A stretch of DNA of 64,000 nucleotides from NCBI RefSeq assembly GCF_001632365.1, contig NW_024468581.1:47679-111678 (forward strand), read 5' to 3'. Positions 1 through 11,362 of the stretch are shown piece after piece; the stretch's first letter is position 1, and the number at the start of each line of letters is the position of its first letter. The notes beneath the pieces were generated by a model that made no database searches, was not told the origin of the DNA, and worked only from the letters and a program-made list of their open reading frames with translations. A program made the position numbers and the translations under genes. The DNA is from Laetiporus sulphureus 93-53. Taxonomy: Eukaryota; Basidiomycota; Agaricomycetes; Polyporales; Laetiporaceae.

Positions 1-1399
1 TTCTCACTTCCAGTATCACCAATATACCCTCCTTACCAACATCTTTCACCTTCGAACATGCTTCCCACCAAGAAGGGCGTGAGGCGAAGAAAGAGAAGAT
101 TGACGGGATCGGTGATCACGCTGCCCCGTTCGCTCATTATCTCGAGAATGAGGCGGACTCAGAGATTGAGCATAATTCCATTGTATATGCATGCCATCGC
201 ATAGTGCATGGCGTAGACTATTTCGACCCAGTCGTTATCAACGAGGTCATACTGAGAGGCTCACTGATCTCGCACCTCCGTAAGTGAAAATGTAGCTTTT
301 AAGGTATCATGAGGCTTACACTTCCATTAGTCACAACGGGGCAGCACTTCCCGTCATGCAGATCTGCATCAAGGCGTTGCCGAGGTCGAAGTCTATTGCA
401 TATTTCGACACATCTTTTCATCGGTCCATCCCCTCCGTATTGCGAGTTATGCGATGAAGCCGGAGGTTGCTCGGAAGCGAGGGCTTAAGAAATGTGGCTT
501 TCACGGACTTGTAAGTCATTTGCTAGCCACCTGCGTCACGTTTATTGAACATCACTCTTATGCTAGATGCATACATTTTGGAATCAGTCCACAGAAGGTA
601 CATATTCCCTGCTGTACGTGCACACGGGCAACTCATGCCACTGTTAACGGCCCGCATCGTCTCTCAATCTGATAATTACGCACCTCGGTTCTGGAGCATC
701 TGCCTGCGCGATCCAAAACGGGTGCTTGGTGGACACTACCATGGGCCTTACGCCTCTCACTGGAGCGACACGCAGCGGTGCAGTTGACGCTTCACTCGTG
801 TTCCACCGCGCAGGGCGTGTCACGCACGATCCAAGCGCAGCAATTGACGTGCACATTACCGAAGCAGAGTCCATCCTCAATACCGAAAGTGGCTGGCATG
901 CTCTAACGGAGACAGCAGACTTCGACGAGGTCGTCCTACGAATGAAGGAGGCACGCGCACAGGGCGACGGACATGTGCTGGATGACTGGGAGGACGATGC
1001 GAAGTGGAAACTAGCGTTCGACCTGTTTACGGATCGGATCACCGTTTCGGTAGGGGCGTACTTCGTCAGGCTTGGGGGGGAAGTGGATGCACTGGTGTTC
1101 TCGGGTGGGATCAGGGAGAAGAGTGCGGAGTTGAGAGAGGAGGTAGCGCGGAATGCGGCGTGCTTGGGATTCAAGCTTACAGACATGCGAATGATAACGT
1201 CAGGGACAGGAACGCTGTGGTGGTGGTGGAGATGGGAAGAAAGAAGGATACTAATAAGGTTTTGCTGTGTAGGACGGAGGAGCAGGTGAGTGAAGACGAT
1301 CTTCCTTGTATAGGCTCGTGGAAGACTGAGTCCTGATGAAACTATTTCTAGCTTGAGATGGCGAAGGAATGTGTCCTGGAAAATGCATTCTGGCAGTGA
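1..1399 (+). pseudogene. Acetate kinase pseudogene, copy 1 (5' end outside window)
   Basis: Relic of an acetate kinase (acetyl phosphate/acetate interconversion, ASKHA fold). Visible family segments, in order: HRIVHGVDYFDPVV (about 198-240), HNGAALPVMQICIKALPR (about 340-385), KCGFHGL (about 490-510), HLGSGASACAI (about 680), DTTMGLTPLTG (about 732), LAFDLFTDRI and DALVFSGGIREKS (about 1012-1120), and a tail ending at the TGA at 1397-1399. Introns are plausible at about 282-330 and 511-570. The frame breaks near 450, where one base is missing before the YA(M)KPEVA segment. It breaks again near 1178, where one base is lost after CLGFKL relative to the second copy at 33.2 kb. These breaks make a working enzyme unlikely. 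The window cuts off the N-terminus. The 300 bases after it (1400-1706) show no gene. Confidence 0.75.
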
Positions 1400-1706
1400 T
1401 TGGCAGTTAACGTTCTATTCAATCATGAATAAGCAGCATCGAAGATCTTCTTATTGCCATTTAGAAGCGAACGCAATGATGCAGATAGTCCGCGGTTTCT
1501 TTTTTCTCAGTGGATACGCTTGGCCGTTCAGCGGTCAGCTATGATATCGCCCCGAGATCGTGCGTCGATGAATGGTGGCTTACGTCTGCCCATATGCTAA
1601 GCAACGGGACGAGTCGTTTTAGATACCCGATTGCGGCCAGGATATATATGCTGTGCAATATGCCAGCGAAACGGGTGAGTGTCCTTTGCGCTCAGTGAAT
1701 ATCGAC

Positions 1707-4089
1707 ATGCCCTCCCTCCTACATAGTCTATTGCTTCTGGCTGCGACATGGTTATCATGGAGGCTGATCCGCTGGTTGTTTAGCAAGGATCCGCTGCGCA
1801 ATGTTCCTGGTCCTCCTTCGAAGTCGTTTCTGACCGGTGCGCTGTTGACGTTGATATCTAAGCAGGCACAGATCATCCCATACTTCCCTCAGGAATCTGG
1901 GTCAATACTTCAATCGCTACGGTTTGAATTTTTAGAGGGATGTTGCACTAAACTACAGTCCCGTCGTGCGACTCAGCGGCCCTTTTGGCGTACGTATTGT
2001 AACTTCCCTTTGTAAGGACTTACAAGATGAACTCCACATCAGAGCTCGGCATTGTATGTAGCCGATCCACTCGCACTGCAGGCCATGTTTGTGAAGGACC
2101 AGGCTCTATACGACCAGTGGGATGGCATTCTCAGGCGAGCCTTCACGAGGCATGTTTCATACTACTTGCTCAATGTCGGGCAGGGCACTTGCGCTCATCA
2201 TTGGCCCCAGCTTAGGAAGTGCACAAGGTTAATACACGGAGGGACGGTGTCTATTCCATAATTCTCATGGATCACCGACAGGAGAGCAACACCGTAGACA
2301 GCGCAAGCTGCTGAATCCGGCGTTCTCGACGAACCGCTTGCATACGATGCTGCCGGCAATTTATGAGACTATGCACAAGGTTCGTCCACATCCGGACATG
2401 GCGCGGTTCTATATTTCATCGCGCATATTCACTGCTGATGAATTGAATATTTGACAGCTTTGTGATGCAGTCGGCTCTCGCATCAGTGCGAAACCCCAGG
2501 AGGCTGATATGCTGCACTGGCTTGGACGTGCCTCCCTTCAGATGATAGGCAAGGGTGGTATGGCCCATTCATTAGACATGCTTCTCGAAGAAAGACCCAA
2601 CAAATATGCAACCGCTGTGAAAACTCTATTGTCAGTTACTCGGCCAGCTCTGATACTGCGTTCTTATCAATGCTCACTATCTATTGGTGATAGAGCGGCA
2701 ATGACGGAGCTCAGCTGGCTACAATACTTGCTGCCGATATTTACTCCCTTAGCACCTCCAGCCGTATGGCGAAAGGTCCTGGATATGCTTCCATATCGAC
2801 CGATGAGGAACATGCTTCATATCATGGACACATTGGACAGCATGGCGGAGGAGATCTTCAACGCGAATAAATCAAGGCTGCAGGGCGAAGTCACAAACGC
2901 TTCAAGCAGCGACCATGACCACCAGAGCATCATTGACACATTGAGTACGTCCAGTTTGTAAACGGCTGGCAAGAGCTCATATATCGCTGTCTTAGTGAAG
3001 GCTCACTTGGAGGAATCAGAGGACTACAAGGTGCCCGAGGAGGAGGAAATCGCACAGATCATGTAGGTATCTTGTGCAACGTGTTCAGACTGGCCGACTG
3101 ACTGACTGACCTGAGTCCGTCTCAGTGCGCTGGTGATTGCAGGGATGGAGACTACGTCCAACACGACAGGAACGGTATTGGAGTACCTCGCTCACAGGAA
3201 AGACTTGCAGGAGAAGCTTCGTAGCGAAATTCTCGAGGCCAGTAACGGTGAAGACTTGCCATATGATACGCTTATGCAATTACCCCTTCTCAACGGCGTG
3301 TACCGGGAACACTTGCGACTGTATGTGCGATGTAGATCTCATGATACTACGACACGTCTCATGGTACCGATAGTGACCCGATTGCCCCACTCGCCATGCG
3401 GGAGTACGTGCAACCCTTTGCCACATTATTCCGTGTTGAATTGTTATCCTTCACTAGTGCCTTGGCGGACACTGTCCTTCCCCTTTCAAAGCCTGTTCGC
3501 GGGATCGATGGAACACTTTTACGTGAATTGCCTATTGCAAAAGGAACGAAGATTATCATCGGCGTGCTCGGATCCAATACGAACAAGGACGTGTGGGGGG
3601 ATGACTCCCTGGAGTTCAAGCCCGAACGCTGGTTGTCAAGAGAGTCCTCGACCATGTCTGATGAAGATATCAGCATCCCTGGAATGTATGCGAATTTGTA
3701 TGTTTGAGCTCGTTTCAGTGAAGCACCATCGACCCATGATCACGTCCTGTTAGAATGACATTCGCTGGTAGACCAAGGTCCTGCATGTGAGTGTTGCATT
3801 TCGCAATAACCTAGAACTTACACTCATGAGCCTCATAGTGGGTTCAAGTATGCCGAAGTACAGATCAGTACGTCGGGTTGAAACTGCCATCATAATACAT
3901 GCATGGCGCTGACTAATTAAGTTATCAGAGGCTTCGTTGGCGGTTCTCTTGACGAGGTTCTCGTTTGCGCCATCTCAAAAGCACATCTTCTGGAATGTTG
4001 CGAGTGCGATCTATCCCACCGTGGGCAAGGACAGCAACTATGTGGAACTTCCACTGATAGTGCAGCGATTGGAAGGCGAAACATGTTAG
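1707..4089 (+). pseudogene. Cytochrome P450 pseudogene (copy 1 of the duplicated pair)
   Basis: Multi-exon CYP relic whose structure matches the intact copy at 34894-37281. It starts with a hydrophobic anchor and a PGPPSKSF hinge. It keeps the I-helix AGMETTS (about 3140-3165), K-helix EHLR (about 3310), FKPERW (about 3616) and a heme-loop exon (about 3754-3786), and ends at TAG 4087-4089. Lesions compared with the sister: one A is missing at the start of exon 2 (about 1893), shifting the frame; a TAG appears about 45 bases later; the donor after the C-helix region has changed from GGTCATT to GCTCATT (about 2198); and the heme loop reads FAGRPRSC instead of FAGGPRSC. The stretch 3179-3605 is almost identical to the intact copy while the flanks are clearly diverged, which suggests gene conversion. 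No product is expected. Confidence 0.85.
3179..3605 (+). repeat. Near-identical P450 tract, partner of 36370-36796
   Basis: These 427 bases match 36370-36796 with one mismatch (A at 3471, G at 36662), introns included. The same genes differ at roughly one base in six in the 90 bases immediately downstream. See the matching entry and the finding on gene conversion. Confidence 0.95.
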
Positions 4090-4289
4090 AATTATCAGGG
4101 CTGCATGGCTGAATTGATGGTGCAGAGATGTGAATTTCCAACTCTAATAATCACATACCGTCAGAGAAATTTAGAATACGATTGCAAATGCTATCCAGGT
4201 TACTCTCTGTTTGTATTCTTCATGGTACACCGATGTTCGTCTATCAGAACAGTTTCATCTTCACTACTAGCCCCATCACTGCGTATCGA

Positions 4290-5532
4290 TGTTCTAAGGG
4301 CAAGCTGAGATCGAAGAGTCCTCTGGATAACATCCCAGGCCCTCCTCGGCAGTCATTATGGACGGGTGAGACTCCGCGCTTTGGTAATATGCTTGTTCAG
4401 AATACTAAGAGCAATTCGCAGAAAACCTTACCAAATTCTTGAGCCGCCACCGCTCGGCATTTCAATGAAGCATGGCTCAAGGTTCTCGGCCTGTTGTCAA
4501 GATATGCAAGTCCTATTCGCCGTGTGGAGTAGCATCCATACTCACGGAGCAGAGTGCACTGACACGCCAGATCACGCTCGAAGCAATCGCCGCTCTATGT
4601 CTACGACCCGAAGGCACTCTACTCGATTAAGTGGATGTCAGAACCAACCTCCTTATTTTCGGGCCAGGGCTCATTTCAATTCTGGATATGATCGTCATTC
4701 TTGGGGCATGCATACTTGACCCTACTGTGGCTTCGTAGGCCAATGTCAACGGTGGCAGCGGAAGATGCTGAACCCCGTGTTTTCTGTGGCGCACATGCGC
4801 AAGATGATGCCTACATTCTACTATGTCACGTACAAGGTAATTCGCCAATGCGATGCGCCCAGTCACGCTGATGGTAGCAAAATGGCAGCTCCGCCACGCG
4901 CTCGCCTCTCGTGTTTAATACGGGCCATGTGAGCCCGACGTCCTTGAGTGGTTAAGGCCCTGTGCGCTGGAGCTCATCGCACAAGGAGGACTTGGCTACT
5001 CTCTAACAGATCCTCTCACGATCGAATCCGCCTGCTGCGCGAGTTGGTGCCCTACGTCTTCGATCTGGGCCCGGAAGAATATCATGAGTGTGTGCCGTGC
5101 GTACTTTGCAGATGTTTTATGGGAACGCGCTGATGGTTGGTGAAGTGAGGGCGAATATGCAGGTGTCTGAGACCGACAGGTTGCCAGAGGACCAGATGAT
5201 AGCTCAATCGACTAGCCACTCACAAAACTATCATCGATTGGATGAAAGTTTGCGGCGGTGGGATCAGACGGTGCGGGAGGCGTTCATCTGATTAAGGCCC
5301 TCTCGCTCTCCCAGTGGGTTCAAGTTCGTTGAACTAGAAATGAGTCAGGTTAACCAGTTCAAATGCCCATCTTTACCATTACTCACAAATGACTATCCGC
5401 AGAGGTCCTGCTATTAATTCTCCTCTCGACCTTTACATTCGAGCAGACGGACACGCCGATCATGTGGAACGCCGCGCCGGTGCGATATTCCTCTGTGGGG
5501 AGAGAGAGCGACCATGCGGAGTTGCCGATGCG
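4290..5532 (+). pseudogene. Second, more decayed P450 relic
   Basis: Scattered P450 exons in the correct order but in different frames with stops between them. A hinge segment DNIPGPPRQSLWTG is at about 4327-4370. A C-helix segment with QRWQRKMLNPVFS is at about 4750-4790. A segment EWLRPCALELIAQGGLG is at about 4940-4995. A pre-I-helix segment ETDRLPEDQMIAQ is at about 5170-5208. A C-terminal strand VRYSSVGRESDHAELPMR is at about 5480-5532. I cannot find an I-helix threonine motif, ExxR, PERF or cysteine heme loop, so the middle of the gene has been lost. It is a separate paralogue and not the tail of the preceding gene, which has its own stop at 4089. Confidence 0.7.
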
Positions 5533-5768
5533 AGGGGGCTGGTGCAGGATATATTGTGACGATGATACAGAGCATAATGGAGATTCTTGTACATTGCGAT
5601 TGTAAGATATATTCAATGATGAATGGGAACCAGGTGAGAATTACGATATGCTATTATGTGGAGTGCAACGCAATCACACGACTGCGACGAGAGGACAAGA
5701 AAAAGGAAGTGAAGATGGACCGTCTGCAAGAAAATAGATATTTCACGACATGTATTCTATATTGGAGA

Positions 5769-6439
5769 TTATCTTCGCGAAACTCTGGGAGCGGGTATGA
5801 GGCCCAGGAGGCCGAAAGTAAGAGCATATAGGCTGGAGGCTGTGAATTGTAATGGAGAGGAAAGGTTGAGCAAGATGAAGAAATGGCAGTGAAGCACAAC
5901 CGCACCTGCTATCACGCCTTCGATGAGACCGAGGCCTGTCCAACGGCCTAGAGTATAGGAAAGTAATGGCCATCCGGTGATAATGGAGAAAGTCAATATC
6001 TGTGCAAGCGAGGGCTTCAGGGATCGCTACAATATGAAGAAGCGGAAGAAATACCGGTATAACAGTAGATAGCACGCCGGACTCTCTCCAGCGACGGTAC
6101 TATCCGATGCACGTAAATGAACTCTTCACAGAATATATTGGACGGAAGAACATACATCGGGCTGTTCTCCCCTGAGTAATGGCAGAGACATAATGTACAT
6201 GAACAAGGAGATTGTGAGCAGTCCATTAGCCAGGCATGCTATCGTAGCGAGTCTGTTAATGCATATGAGACCAACACGCCTTGTTTTTCGAACTGAGCGC
6301 ACCTCCCCCAACCGTCTACGGAGACTTGTCCAGTGACAACCTGCCAGAACCTGAGATGGTTACCGACATAATAGAAAGTAGCCAGTCCTCCTGGGACGAT
6401 GAACTTGAGCTGTCTCAGCGTGTGGTTCGAAAGCGACAT
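5769..6439 (-). CDS. Possible small multi-pass membrane protein, family unknown
   Basis: Several short open stretches on the minus strand are rich in hydrophobic runs and can be joined by short introns. One starts at 6439 with MSLSNHTLRQLKF. Another near 6260-6160 contains RLATIACLANGLLTIS and MYIMSLPLLRG. A third at 5996-5769 contains ITGWPLLSYTLG, GVIAGAVVLHCHFFILLN and ALTFGLLGLIP. Three or four transmembrane segments are likely if the pieces belong together. I recognise no family and cannot fix the splice sites. The strand lies convergent to the P450 relic and divergent from the exchanger gene. It could also be chance hydrophobic ORFs, so confidence is low. Confidence 0.3.
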
Positions 6440-6973
6440 GATGTGGAAGAGATCAGTGAAGGACTGTCTTGCCGCCTGTTCTAGGTGAGGCGAACACGAG
6501 TCAGCGTGAGGCTGCAGAACAGCAGACGGGTTGCTGCAGTTGGTGGGTGGTCAGTTGGACGAGGCAGTCCACCATGGGCGGGTGAATGTCGTTATCACAT
6601 GTTCCTCAGAGACACACGTCTGTCACGGTGTGACTTGCTGATCGTTCCGAATCGCCACCAGCTTTTCCCCGAGCATCTCCCTCAGATTGTCATCTGCCCC
6701 AGTGACCGTCCTGCTCCATCCTCTTGCTCTCTTTTGGTGATCCTTGTGGCTTGTACGTGGTCCGCATCTACGTCGGATCCTCCCTCATGGTCCAAAAGAC
6801 TATTCGATCACACCGATGGCAGAATGTGAACCGCACGCATCACTGACATGCGTTCGGTCTTACACTCCAAAGAAAACCCGCGCGATATTTTCTACGGATC
6901 GCATTCTATTGTCCTGCAAGACATCACAAATGGTGTATATGGGACCCAACTTCATGCGCTGTCTCGCGCTGCG

Positions 6974-6989
6974 ACGCGACGCGTCGCGT
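6974..6989. promoter_or_regulatory. 16-bp perfect palindrome with an ACGCGT core upstream of the exchanger gene
   Basis: The 16 bases read the same on both strands and are centred on ACGCGT, the MluI cell-cycle box bound by MBF-type factors in yeasts. It lies about 140 bp upstream of the exchanger start codon. CACGTG hexamers occur nearby at about 7046. Apart from this, 6440-7130 shows no gene. Regulatory function is inference only. Confidence 0.35.
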
Positions 6990-7130
6990 ACTGTCACACG
7001 TGACTCTTCGTGATGATCGTCGTGACCTCGACGTCACGGTCCTTACTGCCCACGTGCCCGAGTGTCATTTCCGCTGCTGCATGTAGCCTGCGAGTTTTGT
7101 GCTGCAGCTGCATGCGCTCCTCTTCTTTCC

Positions 7131-9817
7131 ATGACCAACATGTGGTCAGGTCTTCCCAAGTTAGCTTTCGTTATCGTTCTTGTCGCCAACTGTGTTCTCT
7201 GGTCGCGCAGTCGGTATGGGCAAGTCTACTCGAGCAGCTCACGTTCCGTGCTACATATGAAGCGAGACGTGCTGGAACTAAGGTACACAAATGCTTCGTC
7301 GCGGACGCCGTTGGCGTTTGACAGCGAGGTCAGTGCTCCGTCACAAGCAATGGGGAGGCACGCTGATGCAGCAAACAGCAATGCTTTCCGATCTCTTTCC
7401 CCGTAGAGCGCCAGTGTACTCACGTTTGCGAATCGTGCCCGGACACCCGCACATTCCTATCCATTCCCTATCTGCGCACTTATTTCTGCGCCGAAGTTTC
7501 GCTCCGACCTCTGCTTTTCACCTCATTCTTGCTTTGGCTGATCTTCCTCTTCTCCACACTCGGGATCAGCGCATCCGACTTCTTCTGCCCGAATCTTGCG
7601 ACACTCGCGAACCTGCTCGGACTCGACGAGAACATGGCTGGTGTGACTTTCCTTGCCTTTGGAAATGGCAGTCCGGACGTATTCTCAACATTCTCTGCTA
7701 TGAAAGCGCACTCGGGTGGGCTCGCGCTCGGCGAGCTCTTAGGCGCTGCAACGTTTGTGGTCTCGTGTGTCGTTGGCTCGCTTTGTATCATCAAGCCATT
7801 CCGCGTCTCCCGCTACAGATTCTTTCGTGACGTCGGCTTCTTCACCATTGCAGTTACCATGCTCCTCGGCGTGCTCTGGGACAGCCAGATCGAGGGCTGG
7901 GAGGCAGTGTCGCTCATCGCTCTATACATCATGTACGTGACGGTCGTTGTTGTTGGAAGCATGTGGGAGAAGCGAAGGGAGCGGCAGAGGATGTATGAAG
8001 AGCTTGTCCGTGATGAGTTCCGAGAGGAGGTGCTTGTGCACACACCTTATCACGACGAGGAACCATATCGGGATGCGCGTGAGTGGGCCTTCCCTGTCGT
8101 TTCGAACGGTAGCCCTCAAGCTCAGGCTCCCGTAGCACTACCTCCGCCAGGAGCCTCGTCAATGCTGCAGGTACCGACCTACCACTTTTCGAGGTCGCGT
8201 GCCCGCTCAAATCCCGTGCTTCCTCGGCTCGGGTTGCAAACCGACCTCCCTCCCCGTCCTCAAACGCGTTCTCCATCCCCTCATTCCTCACATGTCAGCA
8301 CTCTGCCGTCGTTCTCCCTCGTGGGTGCTCTCGAGTTCAGACGGATCGTGGCGTCGCTACAGCAGGAGGCGGCCGGGTCCTCGCTCAGCATGTTCGAAAG
8401 TCCGCTGTCGCCGTACCCTGGAGGGCATTATCACCAACATCATCATACACGCTCGCGCTCGCATACACCACCGTCAGACAACGAACAGAATCCGTGGGAT
8501 GCCGCGCTGGGCGTACCGCTGAGCGATCGATCACCGCAATCCTTTTCGCATCAGCTTGAGCGTTCGCGCTCGCATTCGCCTCAGCCAGTGGCGCTCCCGA
8601 TAATATCGCGCACGCCAGCATCTCCCATAGTATCGGAGGCCGAGACGGAGACGGAGACAGACTCACAGTCGCATCAGTACGTTTCACCGACACGGCGGCA
8701 GCGGATAGCACGCGTCCTCGGGCACGCGTTCCATGTCGTGTTCCCTACGCTGCATGGGATCGGGAGCAAACCACTCCTGGGCAAGGTCGCAGCGGTGCTT
8801 GCAGCGCCCGCGGTGATGGCACTGACACTGACGCTGCCCGTGGTGGTGACGGCATACGAGGATGTTGGGCGCGAGCGCGAGAAGCTGCGCGGCGTCGCAG
8901 GCGGGGGTGAGAGCCGGTTGGTCGACTTCGAGGAGGAAGGCATAGAACGCACGCTGATCGCGGAGGACGAGGTAGCAGAGGAGATGCATGAGCTGCAATA
9001 TAACAAGTGGCTGATGGCAGTGCAGTGCACCCTTGGGCCGCTCTTTTGTGTTGCTATTTTGTTCGGTGAGTGCTGCCTACCTGGAGAACGGCGTGAGATA
9101 ATTCACTGACCTTGATGGACGATTAGACGGGACGAAGCATGAACCGTGGCTGCTGCTGGCGACGGGCGTGGCGGGCTTCGCTGTGGGGATCATCGTTGCA
9201 GTTTTCTCGGATCGAGGTACGCACGCCGGTGCGCAGCTGACGCGCTGTACCATGGGCTTCATGGTTGCTGTTGTTTGGATTATGGCGATTGCAGATGAGG
9301 TTGTAGAGGTTCTACAGGTTGAGTGGTCTTCGTTAATTGCATAGTCTCATCACTGATCCGACAATTCTCAGACGTTCGGTTTCATATTTGGCTTGTCTGA
9401 CGCTATCATTGGGCTTACAATATTCGCTGTTGGGAATTCTCTGGCTGATTTAGTTGCAAACATGAGTGTAGCAGTACGTACGATGCCAGCGCATCACTCT
9501 CGTTTGCTTATGCTGTCTTCCAGGTATTCGCCCCGATCATGGGCTTCTCAGCATGTTACGGCGGGCCGATGCTGAACATCCTCCTCGGCGTTGGCATCTC
9601 GGGCTCCTACATCATCCGGCAGACTGCCGAGCCGTACCCTCTGCACTTCTCCACGACGCTCATCATCACGGGCAGCGGGCTGCTCGTGCTTCTCCTTGCC
9701 ACGCTGATTTTCGTGCCGTGGAACGGCTACTTCCTTCCGCGGAGCTGGGGCGTCGTCCTCATCGTGGCATATACCGGCTTGATGATGGCCAACGTCATTG
9801 TCGAGATCATGAGCTGA
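7131..9817 (+). CDS. CCX/NCLX-type cation/Ca2+ exchanger
   Basis: Five exons: 7131-7328, 7415-9065, 9127-9317, 9372-9473 and 9524-9817, giving 811 residues with all phases matching. It belongs to the Ca2+/cation antiporter superfamily, which exchanges Na+ or another cation for Ca2+ across an internal membrane. The two alpha repeats are clear: FLAFGNGSPD at residues 145-154 and FAVGNSLAD at 698-706, each with the ion-binding acidic residue. An N-terminal anchor (KLAFVIVLVANCVLW) precedes a Cys-rich luminal stretch. Transmembrane bundles at both ends are separated by a long Ser/Pro/Arg-rich loop (about residues 225-420) with a His run near 8428. The GNGSPD/GNSxxD pair points to CCX/NCLX rather than VCX. 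The start at 7131 is the first in-frame ATG giving the signal anchor. Decayed copies of the 3' half lie at 49.2-51.1 and 58.1-58.4 kb. Transported ions and membrane are inferred. Confidence 0.88.
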
Positions 9818-10973
9818 GGTGACGTGCAATTAGACAAGGCGTGTGAATGGCTGGGCTCACGAGCATTGACGATCTGACGCCGCGTAATCTACTTATTGTA
9901 TTCGATGGGATAGGGATCCGTTGGTATTTACGTCTCACCAGCATATTGTACATTGTAAGCAAGAATTAGAATGTCATCGGCGCGCCACTGTACGAACGTC
10001 ATGCATAGAACCTCACAATATCGGTCGGATGAGTGAGTTGTAGTATTGGGTCATGAAGACGTGAGTCGTATGCCCCAAAACGTCCGCAGAATCTGGCTGG
10101 AAAGTCTGCCTTCGATTTGCTTCAAATTCTCCTTAGAGAGGCGTCACTGCGATCTGTTAGTGTGCCACAGTTCCTCTACATGGGTCCTGTCAGCATACTC
10201 TTCTGATCTATGAAATGCAAGACTTGCCCGAGCCACGAACAGTTTGTCACAGCAGAAAGACAAAGTTATCAGTGCGGATCGCCAGCGTGCCCTCATAAAT
10301 GCAACGATAAAGGATCGAGATACACGATGTGAGTCGGGCTTGCTGTGCACAGATCCGAAAACATGGAGGATAGTATCCTTCAGCGGAAAGCCCTTAGTAT
10401 TGATTTGGTGCGCCAAATGCGGAACCTGGGCATTGTTATTTGGAATGTAGTCTACACCGTCACTGGCTCGGGATTATCGGACAGTTTATAAACGAGGGCG
10501 ACGTCCCACTGCACGTTTCGGCCACTGTGGCCGAGGACGGCGTCGAGCTTGTTCGAGACGACCTCATCGGGAGAGAGATACGGAAGGAAGGAGTGAGGGT
10601 TCCTATGCCGAGGTCTACAACGTGATCATGAATGAGTACAGAGATGAGCACATACCGGTCTGTGACTTCGAGCAGATTAATGACCAACAGCTTTCATACG
10701 ACTCTCTTCCTTTCCTTTATCAATGGTACAAAGTCTCCAATCGGGCATATGCAGTGGTGAGTATCCAGCATATGCTTCCTTTCTGCGCCCCATAATCTTT
10801 TTTATGATTCTGGATGTGACGTCAACACTGCTCTATGCTCATAAGTGTATATATGCGCACCTCGGGGATGATGGACAAGGTCTTCTCATTTGGCTTTCCT
10901 TCCTCGTTAAAGAGCCCTCAATAACCTCTCCGTGGAGCCTCTTCGGTCCGCTCCATCCCTGTTCGACATATAT
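9818..10973. other. Intergenic stretch, no secure gene
   Basis: Holds the exchanger's 3' flank, with about 150 bases conserved in the decayed copy at 49.24-49.38 kb. Plus-strand coding-like scraps follow at about 10244-10330 (ISADRQRALINATIKDRD) and 10490-10740. They faintly resemble fungal HNH-type hypothetical proteins, but no HNH residues can be shown. I do not call a gene. Confidence 0.4.
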
Positions 10974-11362
10974 CATGGATTGACCCAGGTGTTCCTATAT
11001 TGATGTGGCTAAATGGAGTGAGCACTCGTACCTTGACTCTTGAGTTACTACATACCTGGGGAAGCCTCCTGGAACGCTGGATCCCGTGACGATTTTTAGA
11101 GACCAGCCCTGTCTCGTGTGTTGCTAGACCACAAGGTCGCGAGGGCGTCTTCGAGCCAGAGACAGGAGAGTATATCGGGCGCACCATGTCCGGGTGCAAC
11201 GACGTACAGCACGTCAATATTTGTGCTGCGGATGATGCGGTTTAGATGAGCGTAGACGAGGATAAGGCCCGGACATGTGCCCCAGTGTCCAAGGGCACGC
11301 GGGTTGATATCATCTGGAGCAAGGTCCCGCTCGCACAAGACATTGTCCTTGAAAAATATCAT
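10974..11362 (-). pseudogene. Phosphoketolase (Xfp) N-terminal fragment
   Basis: The minus strand carries an unmistakable piece of a xylulose-5-phosphate/fructose-6-phosphate phosphoketolase, the thiamine-diphosphate enzyme that makes acetyl phosphate. LGHWGTCPGLILVYAHLNR is followed by the pyrophosphate-side segment VVAPGHGAPDILSCLWLE (11290-11140). Then come VPGGFP (about 11065) and, after a likely intron, SHINIGTPGSIH (about 11012-10975). The expected GGELGYAL and GDGEAETGP segments do not follow, and most of the roughly 800-residue enzyme is missing, so this is a truncated relic. Acetate kinase, its usual pathway partner, is also present only as relics in this window. Confidence 0.8.

Noticed and set aside
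644..1186. Long minus-strand open frame opposite the acetate kinase relic
   Set aside because: It is the shadow of a codon-biased gene on the other strand; the plus strand carries clear kinase motifs and the minus frame has none.
1707..2015. Reading the first P450 as a working gene
   Set aside because: Single-base loss, an early stop, a lost splice donor and an altered heme loop compared with the intact sister copy.
8674..9030. Antisense open frames inside the exchanger gene
   Set aside because: They overlap a well-supported coding exon and have low-complexity Ser/Thr/Arg composition typical of antisense frames.
10244..10760. Scraps resembling fungal HNH-type hypothetical proteins
   Set aside because: Only a loose likeness around ADRQRALINATIKDRD; no His-Asn-His residues or continuous frame could be shown.
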